DNA of 64,000 nucleotides from the NCBI RefSeq assembly GCF_001613085.1, contig NZ_BDBR01000009.1, positions 186,001-250,000 of the forward strand. The letters run 5' to 3'. Under the pieces are notes generated by a model. That model had not been told where the DNA came from. It made no database searches and saw nothing but the letters and a program-made list of their open reading frames with translations. Source of the DNA: Nocardia salmonicida NBRC 13393 (lineage in GTDB: Bacteria; Actinomycetota; Actinomycetes; Mycobacteriales; Mycobacteriaceae). Position 1 is the stretch's first letter, and every line of letters starts with the position of its first letter. Both the position numbers and the translations under genes were made by a program. Of the stretch, positions 44,108 to 53,714 are shown piece after piece.

Positions 44108-45412
44108 TTTATTGTGTCTAGCCCGCCGGTTACCCCCCGTTTTGGTCTTAGATCCTGTTTTGCCGGTGCTGCCTACGCGGTCGGGTTGTCTCCTATGTCC
44201 ACCGCGATTGGGCTGTCACGTTCGGTAGCAAATTGCTTTGGCCAATCGCCATGGATGCCGCGCGGCTGCGACGGAACAGTCGATGAGCGGTGCTCGGGCT
44301 TTGTCGGCTGTCGAGCAGGACCAAACGATCGCGACACAGTGGTACCGCGTTCCCTTGTTCGGTGGGCCCGTGGTGGGGCACGTCGAGCATGAGAACGCGG
44401 GCGACCTGGTGACCTACTCTGGCCAGCAGTGGTCGAAATGAATTCGACGTGGGCTGAGGGGCGATGCCGTGTTCACGGGTGGCTTGTCCGAGTCGTTCGG
44501 GCATGGCGCCAGTGGACGCCAATACGAGATGGTTCGGTACCGGCGCAGCGCGCGCTCATCAGCTCCGGCGACGCGGCGGCAACATGCGACGCGTACGGCT
44601 CATCTGCTTGTTGTCGATACCCGAAAACGTAAACAGCAGAGTCACTTGACTCGCCGAAGCCGATTGAGTCGGGCCACGTCATCAGGCGTCGTCTGGTGGC
44701 AGGTGACGATGAGAACATGATTGGTCAGCCCGCATGCGTCGAGGTCTTCCAGGCCCGCGAACGTATGCGGGCAGACAGCGGACAAGAATGTTACGAAAAC
44801 CTTTGGACGGCAGGCGAATCGACAGCCGGACCTGCTCGTAGACGAGCCGCCGACACCGCGAACGATCAGACGACCCCGCCGCCCCCGCGCGGCTCGGGTA
44901 CTCGGCGCGCGACACTGGTCGTCGGCCTGTTGGCGATCGCTGTGCCGGCAGAGCGTTCGGGGTGGCAAGTCTACGACCGCGACCGTGTCGACGATGCCGA
45001 GGCGGTCGCGCTCGAGATACCCGACGCCGGAGATCGCGCCTTCATCGGCGAAGCCTGCTGAGAGAACGCCACAACCGGGGTCATTCGATGGACAAACACC
45101 GGGATTAGGCGGTGACCGTCCTCAACTCGGCCGCGACACGCTCGGACTTTGCTGGCTCTCGGGCGTACGCCATTCGCCTGGACGCAATCGGAAACCAAGG
45201 ACATGGCGGGGGCGTAACCTTCAACTAGGGTGCGGCGATAGTCACCGAACAGTCCGTTGGATAAAGAGCAAGTAGGTGACGGCTTCTGCGAGCTGATCGG
45301 CCGGAGCAGGCCAAACTGCTTGCGCTGCACCGAGGCAATGATGAACACGCGCCCCTGCCGCCGCCCTACGAAGACATGCGAGGGCTGACTTACACAACTG
45401 AGTCTGACGCTA
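44108..45412. other. 1.3 kb of decayed DNA without an intact gene
   Basis: No open frame here has convincing protein character, and GC and codon bias are irregular. On the plus strand about 44850-45060 the frame RRATLVVGLLAIAVP...SGWQVYDRDRVDDAEAVALE resembles the N-terminal TM region of Mce-associated membrane proteins, but it stops at 45061 and the rest is missing. I read the stretch as eroded remnants between the tRNA and the toxin cassette. Confidence 0.5.
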
Positions 45413-45853
45413 TCACCCTTTTAGTGCCGAATTGATGCCGTCGGTGAAGGTCGCTAATGCGTCGGTTATCTCCGGCTCACGGTACCCAGTGCGGTAGCGA
45501 GCTTCTAGTGGGCCCAATCCTACCCATGCGACATTGAGAAGGCGTGGCCACAGTTCGCAGATATTCCTTGGAACGTATCGCACCGCTTCCTCGCCTGCTC
45601 CGAGTGGCAGTTCAGGCTTGGGAGGCACCTCCGGCAAGAGGTCAGTTTCCTCAACGATCGAAATTCTTACCCAGGATCCTGAATTGAGATCCCGTGGGAG
45701 CGACCGTACTAAACCGCACAGAAAACGATCGATTTCGTAGGTCCAACCCTGCTCGGACATCAGCGGTCCCCGGAAATTGGGAATTTCGGTCGTAACCTGT
45801 CGGATAATCTCGAATGTTGGACCATCGATGACAAAATTTACACTCGGTTGCAT
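45413..45853 (-). CDS. Putative immunity protein of the toxin cassette
   Basis: 146 residues, acidic, no signal or TM. Starts MQPSVNFVIDGPTFEIIRQV. No family recognised. It follows the toxin gene by 26 bp on the same strand and is the last gene of the cassette, the classical position and size for a cytoplasmic immunity protein that neutralises the toxin's C-terminal domain. Assignment is from context. Confidence 0.55.
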   Translation of the reverse strand: MQPSVNFVIDGPTFEIIRQVTTEIPNFRGPLMSEQGWTYEIDRFLCGLVRSLPRDLNSGSWVRISIVEETDLLPEVPPKPELPLGAGEEAVRYVPRNICELWPRLLNVAWVGLGPLEARYRTGYREPEITDALATFTDGINSALKG

Positions 45854-45879
45854 GGTAATTATATCCTCGCTACGTCTAC

Positions 45880-47202
45880 TTACATTGTGTCAAACTTCTC
45901 TCGACCTTCCGCCGGTGTGAATACAGTTCCAGCAGGCGGGTCCTCGATTATCAGCGCACCCCTTTCGTTGTCCCAGTAGGCAGTCCGGCCATTGCTGAGA
46001 TATCTCTGCTCAGTCGATATTTCGCCGTCAAGAACCTTGCGCACGTACTCAGCTAACCCGGTAGCTGGAACGCCGGCGACGTAATGCGACCCATCGCCTT
46101 GTTCCGCGCGCCCATTCGCGTGTTCGGCAATCTTAGTTGCGATTTCCTTCGTGACAGGATCGGTCCCTCCGAGGGCGCCGTCATCAATTGAGGTTATCAG
46201 AATCGGCAACTCGGCAATAGTCGGCAGTCCACGTGTTGTCAGCACAGCGATGGTGAAGGTGAAGCCGCTAAGCGCGGCGAGGAATGTGTTGGCGGGACCA
46301 GCCAAAGCTCCGGCAGCCTGGTTCAGGAAGTCGCTGTCCTCTTGGCGGTCGCTAGGTGTCTGTTGCTTGCTTGGTGACTTTTGCTTCGTTGGTGGCTCTT
46401 TGACCCGCACCGTCGAAGTCCCGATCTGAATAGCGGTGACGACCACCACCATGGCGAGCTGGGTGTTCATGTCCGAGCGCATTGTTGTCAAAGCAACCTT
46501 GTGGGCGTCAACTGCGGCAGCGATGTCTCGGGCGGCAGCTTCGATCTCGCCGACGCTCGTAGCGAGCGTGCGAAGGTGGCCTGCATGGTTGGGGATGTCT
46601 TCCGGGACCTTGGATCCGTAGCCACTCTCCAGTCCGGAGGCGACCACTAATAGTCGTCCCTTGCCGCCGTATACCGGGTCCGACTGAGCGAAGGTCTTCC
46701 ATGCGGTTGCGGCGCGCGCGAGCTTGTCGGTGTCCCCGTCAGGGACTTCGCCACCAGCGACAAGTGCGGTGACTTTGTCCTGCAGTTCGGTCCAGTCCGT
46801 CTCGAGTCCGCGACTGTTGGTCCCCGATGATGCGACGCCGGTAACTGCGCTCGCATCATAGGGTACTTCCGAGGGGAAGCCACTGGGCAAAGCCGGCGGC
46901 TCACCCTTTTTGGGGTCGCGGTTGGCTTTGTACTCCCCGCACTTCCAGTTGTAGCCGGCCGCGGTCAATATGTCCCCGAAGTGTTGCAGGGCCTGCGCGA
47001 AGCTGGTTGCTACCAGCGTCACTGCGGCGGCGTGTTCGTCGTAGGCCTTCGACCACGTTTTGACCGCCTGGTAGCCGCCGGCCATAGCGCTGGTTTCTAA
47101 AAGGACGGTTTGCAGTGAGTTGTAGACGGTTTGGAATTTCTCCGACAGGTCGTAGCATTCCTTGGCCGCGCTCTCATAGGACTGCGGGGAGATTGAGCCC
47201 AC
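45880..47202 (-). CDS. WXG-headed polymorphic toxin, type VII secretion type
   Basis: 440 residues. The N-terminal helical hairpin (residues 1-95, with AMAGGYQAVKTWSKAYDEHA) is the secretion head found on actinobacterial T7SS toxins. Next come a second helical region (about 130-250), a charged Pro/Lys/Gln linker (about 268-290), a hydrophobic stretch (about 305-335), and a small C-terminal domain, YLSNGRTAYWDNERGALIIE, with the GTVFTP segment. That pattern resembles compact nuclease-type toxin tips, but I cannot name the activity. Upstream are two WXG100 partners; downstream a likely immunity gene. Confidence 0.7.
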   Translation of the reverse strand: MGSISPQSYESAAKECYDLSEKFQTVYNSLQTVLLETSAMAGGYQAVKTWSKAYDEHAAAVTLVATSFAQALQHFGDILTAAGYNWKCGEYKANRDPKKGEPPALPSGFPSEVPYDASAVTGVASSGTNSRGLETDWTELQDKVTALVAGGEVPDGDTDKLARAATAWKTFAQSDPVYGGKGRLLVVASGLESGYGSKVPEDIPNHAGHLRTLATSVGEIEAAARDIAAAVDAHKVALTTMRSDMNTQLAMVVVVTAIQIGTSTVRVKEPPTKQKSPSKQQTPSDRQEDSDFLNQAAGALAGPANTFLAALSGFTFTIAVLTTRGLPTIAELPILITSIDDGALGGTDPVTKEIATKIAEHANGRAEQGDGSHYVAGVPATGLAEYVRKVLDGEISTEQRYLSNGRTAYWDNERGALIIEDPPAGTVFTPAEGREKFDTM

Positions 47203-47207
47203 TGAGT

Positions 47208-47510
47208 TCAGCCACCGCTCATTCTCAAATTAATCTCCGCTGCCGCACTGTAGGCGTCGCGGGCGGTGACTGCGGCGTTGTACATCTCAGTGATTCCTTC
47301 AACCACTGCGGCTGCCCCGGTTGCCCATTCGCGGTAGGCTTCCTCCTGGGCGGTGGCAGCGGCTCCCTGCCAGTTTTGTTGGATGGTCGCGATTCGGTGG
47401 TTGATTCCGTCGAGACTTTCGGTGAGAAACCCAATGAATCCATTGGCGCGGGTGACGAGCTGGTCCAGCTCATCGATGTCGAAAGTGAAGTCACGAGAGT
47501 TGTCGACCAT
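47208..47510 (-). CDS. WXG100-family protein (second)
   Basis: 100 residues from ATG 47510, whose first base overlaps the stop of the upstream gene (TGATG). Helix-turn-helix hairpin with the W-x-G turn in IATIQQNWQGAAATAQEEAY (about residues 42-61). It likely pairs with the other WXG100 protein or acts as targeting partner for the toxin that follows 5 bp later. Confidence 0.8.
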   Translation of the reverse strand: MVDNSRDFTFDIDELDQLVTRANGFIGFLTESLDGINHRIATIQQNWQGAAATAQEEAYREWATGAAAVVEGITEMYNAAVTARDAYSAAAEINLRMSGG

Positions 47511-47848
47511 CACATGTTCAGTTCCGGTAGGTCGAGCGAACTCAGGTTGATGGAATTCGAGATGTCTTGATTGGCAATGGTTTTGCTTGCGACACCCAAG
47601 AGTCCACCCATGGTGTTGAGGGCGTTCAACACGTCGGCTGCGCCCTTCTTGGTTCCCGTCCAGCCGTCCCCGAATGCATCTGCCGCGGCGCCGTTCCAAT
47701 TGTCAAGGACGCCTGATACCTCGCGGTCAAGCGAATTCAGTCCGTTGATCAGAGAATCTGCGACTTGCTGGATGTAGGCACCGGCATCAGTCACCTCGCC
47801 TGGAACCATCGCGAAATCTGTTCCGGGCGTACCCGACTCAGTCGACAC
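47510..47848 (-). CDS. WXG100-family protein (first)
   Basis: 112 residues from GTG 47848 (VSTESGTPGTDFAMVPGEVT). Typical ESAT-6-like hairpin with the turn SGVLDNWNGAAADAFGDGW. First gene of the four-gene cassette. The 200 bp upstream are shared with the divergent anchored protein at 48049. No ESX core genes (EccC, EccD) are in the window. Confidence 0.82.
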   Translation of the reverse strand: MSTESGTPGTDFAMVPGEVTDAGAYIQQVADSLINGLNSLDREVSGVLDNWNGAAADAFGDGWTGTKKGAADVLNALNTMGGLLGVASKTIANQDISNSINLSSLDLPELNM

Positions 47849-48048
47849 GCGAGCCCCCTCCTCATATATCGAGACCAACGTAGCGACACTCGGGCACGGA
47901 ACGCAACAGCAAAGGTGTTGACCTGCGGGTGCTCCCCCAACTCCCCACGTCCGATCGGCAAGCGTCCGGCCAGATCCCGACACTCGCCTGCCATCTGCAG
48001 CCGGGTGGTTCGTCGCGGACTCAGGCCAGGCATGCAAGGATCGCGCGC

Positions 48049-48963
48049 GTGAATGCAGGGGATATCAAGGGGCGCAACCGGTCTCAACGTGGAGTGATCA
48101 ATATCGCAATCGTGCTCGGTGTCGCCGCGATTGTCGGGATCGCCGCTGTCACGCTCCGGTTCGTCGATGCGGGCACGCCCGCAGCCTCGGCGCCGAGTAC
48201 GACAACGACTGGCAAGCCGTCGACCCGAGGCCTAGGAGTGTTATTCAGTTTCGCGCGCGCTGATGATGGGCGGGCCGTAGCAACGCTGATCATCTACGAG
48301 GTTGTCGCGCTGCCAGGGGCCTGCCTGGAAGCGGGCGGCGAGCCGGGCCACGGAGGTCTTGCGGTGCGGTATGAGGTCGACAACCCTGGGTCACTGACCT
48401 TGTCGATCGAGCCCAACAACGCCGAGATAACCACCATCGACAAGGCGGGCGTTTCTCACCATACGAGAAACTCCAGCTTGGCGCCTGGTTGCCGGGACTA
48501 CCCCGCAGCGGCCAGCGCCGCGCCAGGCCGTAAGACCGCTGGTTGGGTTGTCGTCACCATCGTTCCCAGCCGTGACATGGTCATCATCCGGATGGGTGTC
48601 CCGATGCGCATCGACCCCGCCAATCCGGTCGCGATACTCACTGGCAGTGGCAACCCCGACAACAGGGAGCTGTACCAGCGCATCAGCGCGGCGGTAACCG
48701 ACATCCCTGCCGAGCCGTATGTGAACCCGTACGCCACCGAGAGCTCACGCTTGCCCATCCGTAACCTCGATGATCTGATCGAGGTGATCGACCCGGTCAC
48801 TGCCGCGAGCATCCTTCTCGGTGTCGGTCCCTACGCCTCCAGCGCCTGCAATATTCTGTGGTGCAACGGAAAACCCGTCCCGGTCGACGTGTTCCGGCTT
48901 CTGCTCGACGTCAGCGGTCAGCTGGCCGCCGCGATCACCGCTGCCGGCAACGCGCCGAGGTGA
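48049..48963 (+). CDS. Membrane-anchored extracytoplasmic protein of unknown function
   Basis: 304 residues from GTG 48049. One TM near residues 14-35 (GVINIAIVLGVAAIVGIAAV), a Ser/Thr-rich linker (SAPSTTTTGKPST), then a secreted domain with paired cysteines (GACLEAGG, APGCRDYP, SACNILWC) probably in disulfides. No family recognised. It is divergent from the toxin cassette, so it could be a surface component connected to it, but may equally be unrelated. Confidence 0.6.
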   Translation: MNAGDIKGRNRSQRGVINIAIVLGVAAIVGIAAVTLRFVDAGTPAASAPSTTTTGKPSTRGLGVLFSFARADDGRAVATLIIYEVVALPGACLEAGGEPGHGGLAVRYEVDNPGSLTLSIEPNNAEITTIDKAGVSHHTRNSSLAPGCRDYPAAASAAPGRKTAGWVVVTIVPSRDMVIIRMGVPMRIDPANPVAILTGSGNPDNRELYQRISAAVTDIPAEPYVNPYATESSRLPIRNLDDLIEVIDPVTAASILLGVGPYASSACNILWCNGKPVPVDVFRLLLDVSGQLAAAITAAGNAPR

Positions 48964-49052
48964 TCGCGCGGTGACGGCGGCGGCCGGGTCAGGATGTCAT
49001 CGATCTGCAACCCGTTCACCCACCCGTGGCCTGCATGCGCCATGCTTGTCCT

Positions 49053-50069
49053 GTGGTTATCGCGTCTGATGTCGTCCCCGTGCGTGGCAGTGAGTACTCG
49101 GTCCTGTTGCGCCGTGTCCGGGAGGCGGACCTGCTCGACCGGCAAGTGGGGTACTACGGGTGGAAGAGCGCGCTGACCGCGACCGCCTTCGTTGCTGGTT
49201 GGGCGGCATTTTTCGCCATCGGTGACTCGTGGTGGACGCTGGTGGTCGGGGTGTTCCTGGCCGCGGTGTTCTCGCAGATCGCGTTCCTCGGCCACGATGC
49301 CGGGCACAAGCAGATCTTCGCCGGGCGGCGGGCCAACTACCTGTACGGGCTCATCGCGGGCAATCTCGCCATCGGGCTGAGCATCGGATGGTGGACCAGC
49401 AACCACAACCGCCATCACGCCCACCCCAATACCGAGGGCATGGACCCGGACGCGATGGGTGTGCTCGCGTTCTCCGGCGACCGCGCGCGGGCCGGAAAGG
49501 GTTGGCGGCGCTTCATTTTCCGCTACCAGGCGTGGCTGTTCTTCCCGCTGCTGCTGCTCGAAGGCGGCAGCCTGCACTGGAAGAGCATCGTCGCGGTGTT
49601 CCGCTGGCCGATCCCGAACCGCGTTTGGGAGGGCGCGCTGCTCGCCGCCCACTTCATCGGTGTGCTCTCGGCGGCGTTCCTGGTGCTGTCGCCGGGTAAA
49701 GCGTTGGTGTTCATCGCGGTTCAGCAGGGCCTGTTCGGTCTGTACATGGGCTCCACCTTCGCCCCGAACCACAAGGGCATGGAAGTTCTGCCCGAAGGCG
49801 ACAACACCGACTTCCTGCGCAGACAGGTGCTCACCTCACGCAATGTGCGCGGCAGCTTCCTCGTCGATACCGCGATGGGCGGTCTGAACTACCAGATCGA
49901 GCACCACCTGTTCCCGTCGATGCCCCGTGCCAACCTGCGTCTCGCTCAGCCGATGGTCGCCCAGTTCTGCGCCGAGATCGGCGTTCCCTACTGCGAGACC
50001 GGCCTGTTCGAGTCCTATCGGCAGGCGATGGCCCACCTCAACGAGGTCGGCCGCCAGACTGTGCAATAA
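49053..50069 (+). CDS. Membrane fatty-acid desaturase
   Basis: About 338 residues; start taken at GTG 49053, though ATG 49026 is in frame. Three histidine boxes of membrane desaturases are present: GHDAGHK, HNRHHAHP and QIEHHLF, with four or more TM helices between. The QIEHH form indicates front-end/acyl-lipid-type enzymes (Delta-5/6-like, linoleoyl-CoA desaturase). It should unsaturate membrane or storage lipids. Converges with the HxlR gene. Confidence 0.9.
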   Translation: MVIASDVVPVRGSEYSVLLRRVREADLLDRQVGYYGWKSALTATAFVAGWAAFFAIGDSWWTLVVGVFLAAVFSQIAFLGHDAGHKQIFAGRRANYLYGLIAGNLAIGLSIGWWTSNHNRHHAHPNTEGMDPDAMGVLAFSGDRARAGKGWRRFIFRYQAWLFFPLLLLEGGSLHWKSIVAVFRWPIPNRVWEGALLAAHFIGVLSAAFLVLSPGKALVFIAVQQGLFGLYMGSTFAPNHKGMEVLPEGDNTDFLRRQVLTSRNVRGSFLVDTAMGGLNYQIEHHLFPSMPRANLRLAQPMVAQFCAEIGVPYCETGLFESYRQAMAHLNEVGRQTVQ

Positions 50070-50072
50070 CGC

Positions 50073-50591
50073 CTACTGACCGACCGCCTCGTTGTAGGCG
50101 GCGGTGAGTTCGGCGAGCACGCCATCATCGGGAAGCGGCGCGCCACGCAGGTGGGTGGCGCGCAGTTCATCCATGAATCGGTCCCACATCGGTGGCCCGC
50201 CCGCGGCGAGCAACTCCGCGCGCACGGTCAGCTCCGGGGTCGTGTGCAACCACCGCGCACCCCACGCACCCAATGCGGCCAGCACCGGAACGAGCTGAAT
50301 CGCGGCCTCGGTGAGGTGATATTCGACCTTCTGTCGATGGCTCGGGTCGTCGTCGCGAGTGAGGAGACCCGCGGAGACGAGTTTGGTCAGGCGCGCGGCC
50401 AGGATGTTCGACGCGATGCCCTCGACGGACCCGGTGAGCAATTCCCGGAAGTGCGTCTGCCCACCGAACATGATGTCGCGCAGGATGATCAGGCTCCAGC
50501 GGTCGCCGAGCAGCTCGACCGTCAGATTGATCGGGCAGCCCGACTTGCCCGGCGGTACGGGCAACTTTCCTTGGGCAACTGGTTGCGGCAT
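50073..50591 (-). CDS. HxlR-family transcriptional regulator
   Basis: 172 residues. HxlR winged helix with the characteristic N-terminal Cys in KSGCPINLTVELLGDRWSLI, then LLTGSVEGIASNILAARLTK. Divergent from the DHFR-like gene at 50652 with a 60-bp gap, so it probably represses that gene, perhaps in response to oxidation or electrophiles through the Cys. Confidence 0.9.
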   Translation of the reverse strand: MPQPVAQGKLPVPPGKSGCPINLTVELLGDRWSLIILRDIMFGGQTHFRELLTGSVEGIASNILAARLTKLVSAGLLTRDDDPSHRQKVEYHLTEAAIQLVPVLAALGAWGARWLHTTPELTVRAELLAAGGPPMWDRFMDELRATHLRGAPLPDDGVLAELTAAYNEAVGQ

Positions 50592-50651
50592 AGGATCAGT
50601 CTAGGATACGTTCGTCACTGCTTGCACAGTGCAATCAGAAAGGGCACCTCG

Positions 50652-51296
50652 ATGGCTCAGATGGTTCGCGTTCAGAACTTCAGCATTTCCAGCGACGGGT
50701 ACGGCGCGGGGGAGGGGCAGAGTCTCGACCGGCCCTTCGGGCACGCCGACCCCGCTGACTTCATGTCCTGGGCGGGCGCCACCGCGCACTGGCCCAACCG
50801 CACCGATCCCGGCGGCACCTACGGCCTCGACGACTACATCACCCGCGATTTCGCCTTCAACATCGGCGCGGAAATCATGGGCCGCAACAAGTTCGGGCCA
50901 TTCCGTGGCCCGTGGGAGAACTACGACTGGCAGGGCTGGTGGGGCGACAACCCGCCGTTCCACACCCCGGTCTTCGTCCTCACCCACCACGAGCGCCCGT
51001 CATTCACCTTGGCCGACACCACTTTCCACTTCATCGACGCTACCCCGAAGGACGCACTGGCCAAGGCTCTCGACGCCGCCGACGGCAAGGACGTTCGCAT
51101 CGGCGGCGGCGTCGCCACGGTCCGCGAGTTCCTCGCCGCCGATCTCATCGACGCGATGCACATCGCCGTCGCACCAGTGGAAATCGGTGCGGGCGAACGA
51201 CTGTGGGAAAGCTCGAACGAATACGACGACCGCTTCCACCACGAGCAGATCCCCAGCCCGAGCGGAGTGGTACACCACTTCTTCTGGCGCCGATAA
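50652..51296 (+). CDS. Dihydrofolate reductase-like (RibD C-terminal) protein
   Basis: 214 residues from ATG 50652. RibD-C/DHFR-type NADPH fold: VRVQNFSISSDGYGAG at the start, IGAEIMGRNKFGPFRGPW near residue 77, FVLTHHERPSF, and DVRIGGGVATVREFL with the GG nucleotide turn. Such proteins are NADPH reductases of unknown substrate. The HxlR gene upstream is the likely regulator. Confidence 0.88.
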   Translation: MAQMVRVQNFSISSDGYGAGEGQSLDRPFGHADPADFMSWAGATAHWPNRTDPGGTYGLDDYITRDFAFNIGAEIMGRNKFGPFRGPWENYDWQGWWGDNPPFHTPVFVLTHHERPSFTLADTTFHFIDATPKDALAKALDAADGKDVRIGGGVATVREFLAADLIDAMHIAVAPVEIGAGERLWESSNEYDDRFHHEQIPSPSGVVHHFFWRR

Positions 51297-51329
51297 CTAC
51301 CGCCTGACCTGAGCAGCGGCGATAATAGT

Positions 51330-52022
51330 GTGGTGCCAACAGATCCCGTGCTGCTCGACAACCTGACGCTGGAACAGTCCTCGGTAGTCGCGAACAACGC
51401 GATGAATCGCGGCCGAGGACTGTCCGGCGTCAACAGCTACACCCGAGAGCTCGGTTTCGACCCCTACGAGATGCTTGCCGAACGCCTGCGCGCCGACTCT
51501 ACGGCTCGGGTCACGTGGGTCGACGTCTGCTGCGGTTCGGGTCGCGCGCTGCTCGAGGCAGAGGAACGCTTCGACCGAGAATTCCCCGACGCCGACCTCA
51601 CCATCATCGGCCTCGACCTCGTCGACTTCTTCCTGAACAAACCCCGCACCCCCCGTCTGCACCTGCTCACCACCTCGGCAACAACCTGGACCCCACCTCA
51701 CAAGGCGGACCTCGTGACCTGCGTACACGGTTTGCACTACATCGGCGACAAGCTGGCCCTCATCGAATCGATGACAAATTGGCTCGCTCCCACCGGCCTC
51801 TTCGCCGCCGACTTCGACCCAGCCGAAATCCGCCACCCCACCGGCTCACCGGCCGCCGAGGCAGTCATCGAAACGCTGCGAGCGGCAGGCCTGACCTTCA
51901 ACCGCCACCGGATCCACGGCCACGGCCGCCCTGAGTTCACCGCCACCTACCTCGGCGCCGACCCGGCGGCAGGCCCCGGCTATACCGGCCAGCCCTCGGT
52001 GGTCTCCTACTACGACTGGTGA
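51330..52022 (+). CDS. SAM-dependent methyltransferase
   Basis: 230 residues. Class I motif I in VTWVDVCCGSGRALLEAEER (about residue 60), an acidic post-I DLTIIGLDLVDFF, and motif IV-like KADLVTCVHGLHYI. A Rossmann methyltransferase; the N-terminal MNRGRGLSGVNSYTRELGFD is typical of small-molecule O/N-methyltransferases. Substrate not deducible. Confidence 0.85.
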   Translation: MVPTDPVLLDNLTLEQSSVVANNAMNRGRGLSGVNSYTRELGFDPYEMLAERLRADSTARVTWVDVCCGSGRALLEAEERFDREFPDADLTIIGLDLVDFFLNKPRTPRLHLLTTSATTWTPPHKADLVTCVHGLHYIGDKLALIESMTNWLAPTGLFAADFDPAEIRHPTGSPAAEAVIETLRAAGLTFNRHRIHGHGRPEFTATYLGADPAAGPGYTGQPSVVSYYDW

Positions 52023-52041
52023 TTCCCCGCCGAAGAGTCTG

Positions 52042-53532
52042 TCAATGCTCGCAGAGGGAGAATTCTCGTTCGTACAGTTCGTCGTTGTGTTCGTCGATGA
52101 AGAACTTCCGCTCTCGCATCAGTTCTTCGCGGAATTCCTCGGCTTGGGCTGCCGTCATCGTCGACGTGGGTGACCACGGTTGTTGTGGCGGGATGTCGGA
52201 GGTCGAGACGATGGTGATCGACGGGTCTACCAGGAAGAAGGCCAGGATTTTGCGGTGGCCGTTTCGGGTGGGGTCCTGGAGTCGGAACGGGGCGACGCGG
52301 TGTTGGAGGATGTTCGGGAAGGCCACGCAGCGACCTGCGGTGGCCTGGACTGATCCCAAGTCCTGATTGAGGATGTCCTCGTCGGCGAGACCGAAGACCT
52401 CGCGCATTCCGGTCTCGTCGTTCTGCTGGTACTCAGGGTCGTCGACGGCGGCGCGGAAACCGAGCACGCTGTCGGTGATGTTCTCGTTGTCCCAGTAGTA
52501 GATTCCGGTGGCGACGATGCGCTCGTTGAGCATTGCTTCGACGTGCCACGAACCGCCCGGGTATTCCGGCTTGCCGGGTGTGAGGTGAATGTTGGCGAGT
52601 TTGACGATGACCTGCAACCGGCGGCCGTTGAGGTCGACTCGGACGGTGTCGTCGGCGGGCGTCGGCGGCTCGAAGACGGGGGCGTCGGGGATGGCCGGTC
52701 GGCGGTTTTCCCACCAGTGGTTCCAGGCCTCTTCGTAGGCTTCCTCGGCTTCGTCGCTCTCCCCGGTCGGCTGGATGGGTTCGCTGTCGTCGTACCAGGT
52801 GAACGGGTTCACGTCGATGCGCACGGGCCGTGGTTGCCGAAGGTCGGTGAGTACATTCGCCAACAGGGGGAGCATGCGCGCGAAGAGTTCCGGCAGTACG
52901 GATTCGAGTGCGTGATGGCGAGCCGGGTCGACGTTGTTGACGTAGGAACGGAAGGCCACGTCGCCACCGTCGGTGACGTCGACGTCGGTGGGCAGCCATT
53001 GGAACTTCTTCGAGTACGCGTACTTGGCATCGTTGGTCGCCGGGCTGGGCCACGGTGCGTCGGCGGGACGGCTGACACCGTGTACCAGGCAATACAACGA
53101 CGGGTGGACGAGATTGCGCACCTGACCGTTCGAACCAGGATGCCAATCTTGTTCGGCCGCGGGGACATCCTCCAATACCCGCGCCGCCTCACCCAGTCGA
53201 GCACGCAACGCCTCGTCGATCAGCGTGTCCGACTGCCACACCCCATCGACGGCGGATACCTCGATCCCGGTCGTCTCGTCGCGCAGCCCGGCGTAGTACG
53301 CGAGTTCATCGAGCACATAGCGGATTTGGGCTTCCGTCAGGCCGAGCTCGGCCGCTTCCCGAGTCCATCGGGCGACGATGTCGGCGTCGTCGATCTTCTG
53401 ATGCCACTGCGATTTCGCCCGGATTGCGCCGCTCAATCGCATCATCTCCAGCTCGCGCACCGACCGGACCGGCGCGACAGCCGCCAGATAAGCGACACGA
53501 AAGGGCAAGGGAAACGGCGCGAGCTGGGTCAA
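52042..53532 (-). CDS. DUF4246 family protein
   Basis: 496 residues. The C-terminal half contains GGSWHVEAMLNERIVATGIY, DNENITDSVLGFR and a later LQHRVAPFRL, matching DUF4246. That family is abundant in fungi and has the look of a 2-oxoglutarate/Fe(II)-type jelly roll with an H-x-E/D...H arrangement. The N-terminal third is helical. Cytoplasmic; function unknown. It stands alone between convergent and divergent neighbours. Confidence 0.78.
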   Translation of the reverse strand: MTQLAPFPLPFRVAYLAAVAPVRSVRELEMMRLSGAIRAKSQWHQKIDDADIVARWTREAAELGLTEAQIRYVLDELAYYAGLRDETTGIEVSAVDGVWQSDTLIDEALRARLGEAARVLEDVPAAEQDWHPGSNGQVRNLVHPSLYCLVHGVSRPADAPWPSPATNDAKYAYSKKFQWLPTDVDVTDGGDVAFRSYVNNVDPARHHALESVLPELFARMLPLLANVLTDLRQPRPVRIDVNPFTWYDDSEPIQPTGESDEAEEAYEEAWNHWWENRRPAIPDAPVFEPPTPADDTVRVDLNGRRLQVIVKLANIHLTPGKPEYPGGSWHVEAMLNERIVATGIYYWDNENITDSVLGFRAAVDDPEYQQNDETGMREVFGLADEDILNQDLGSVQATAGRCVAFPNILQHRVAPFRLQDPTRNGHRKILAFFLVDPSITIVSTSDIPPQQPWSPTSTMTAAQAEEFREELMRERKFFIDEHNDELYEREFSLCEH

Positions 53533-53714
53533 TTCTCTATTCTCTCAACAGTTCTGGCGAGCGAAACGAGGCGAATGCCGCAGACGACACTAACCGACAG
53601 CAGGCTCGCCGCCACGTACGGCGGATCGTTGACATAGCGCCCGAGTGCGGACCCGTGGTGTCCGACCACGAGGTATCCGAGGTCGGTCGCCAGCGGTTTC
53701 ACTGTGTTGTCAGA

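Noticed and set aside
44193..44522. Minus-strand 109-codon frame after tRNA-Ala
   Set aside because: Sequence looks random, no ribosome site, and overlaps other equally poor frames; treated as part of the decayed region.
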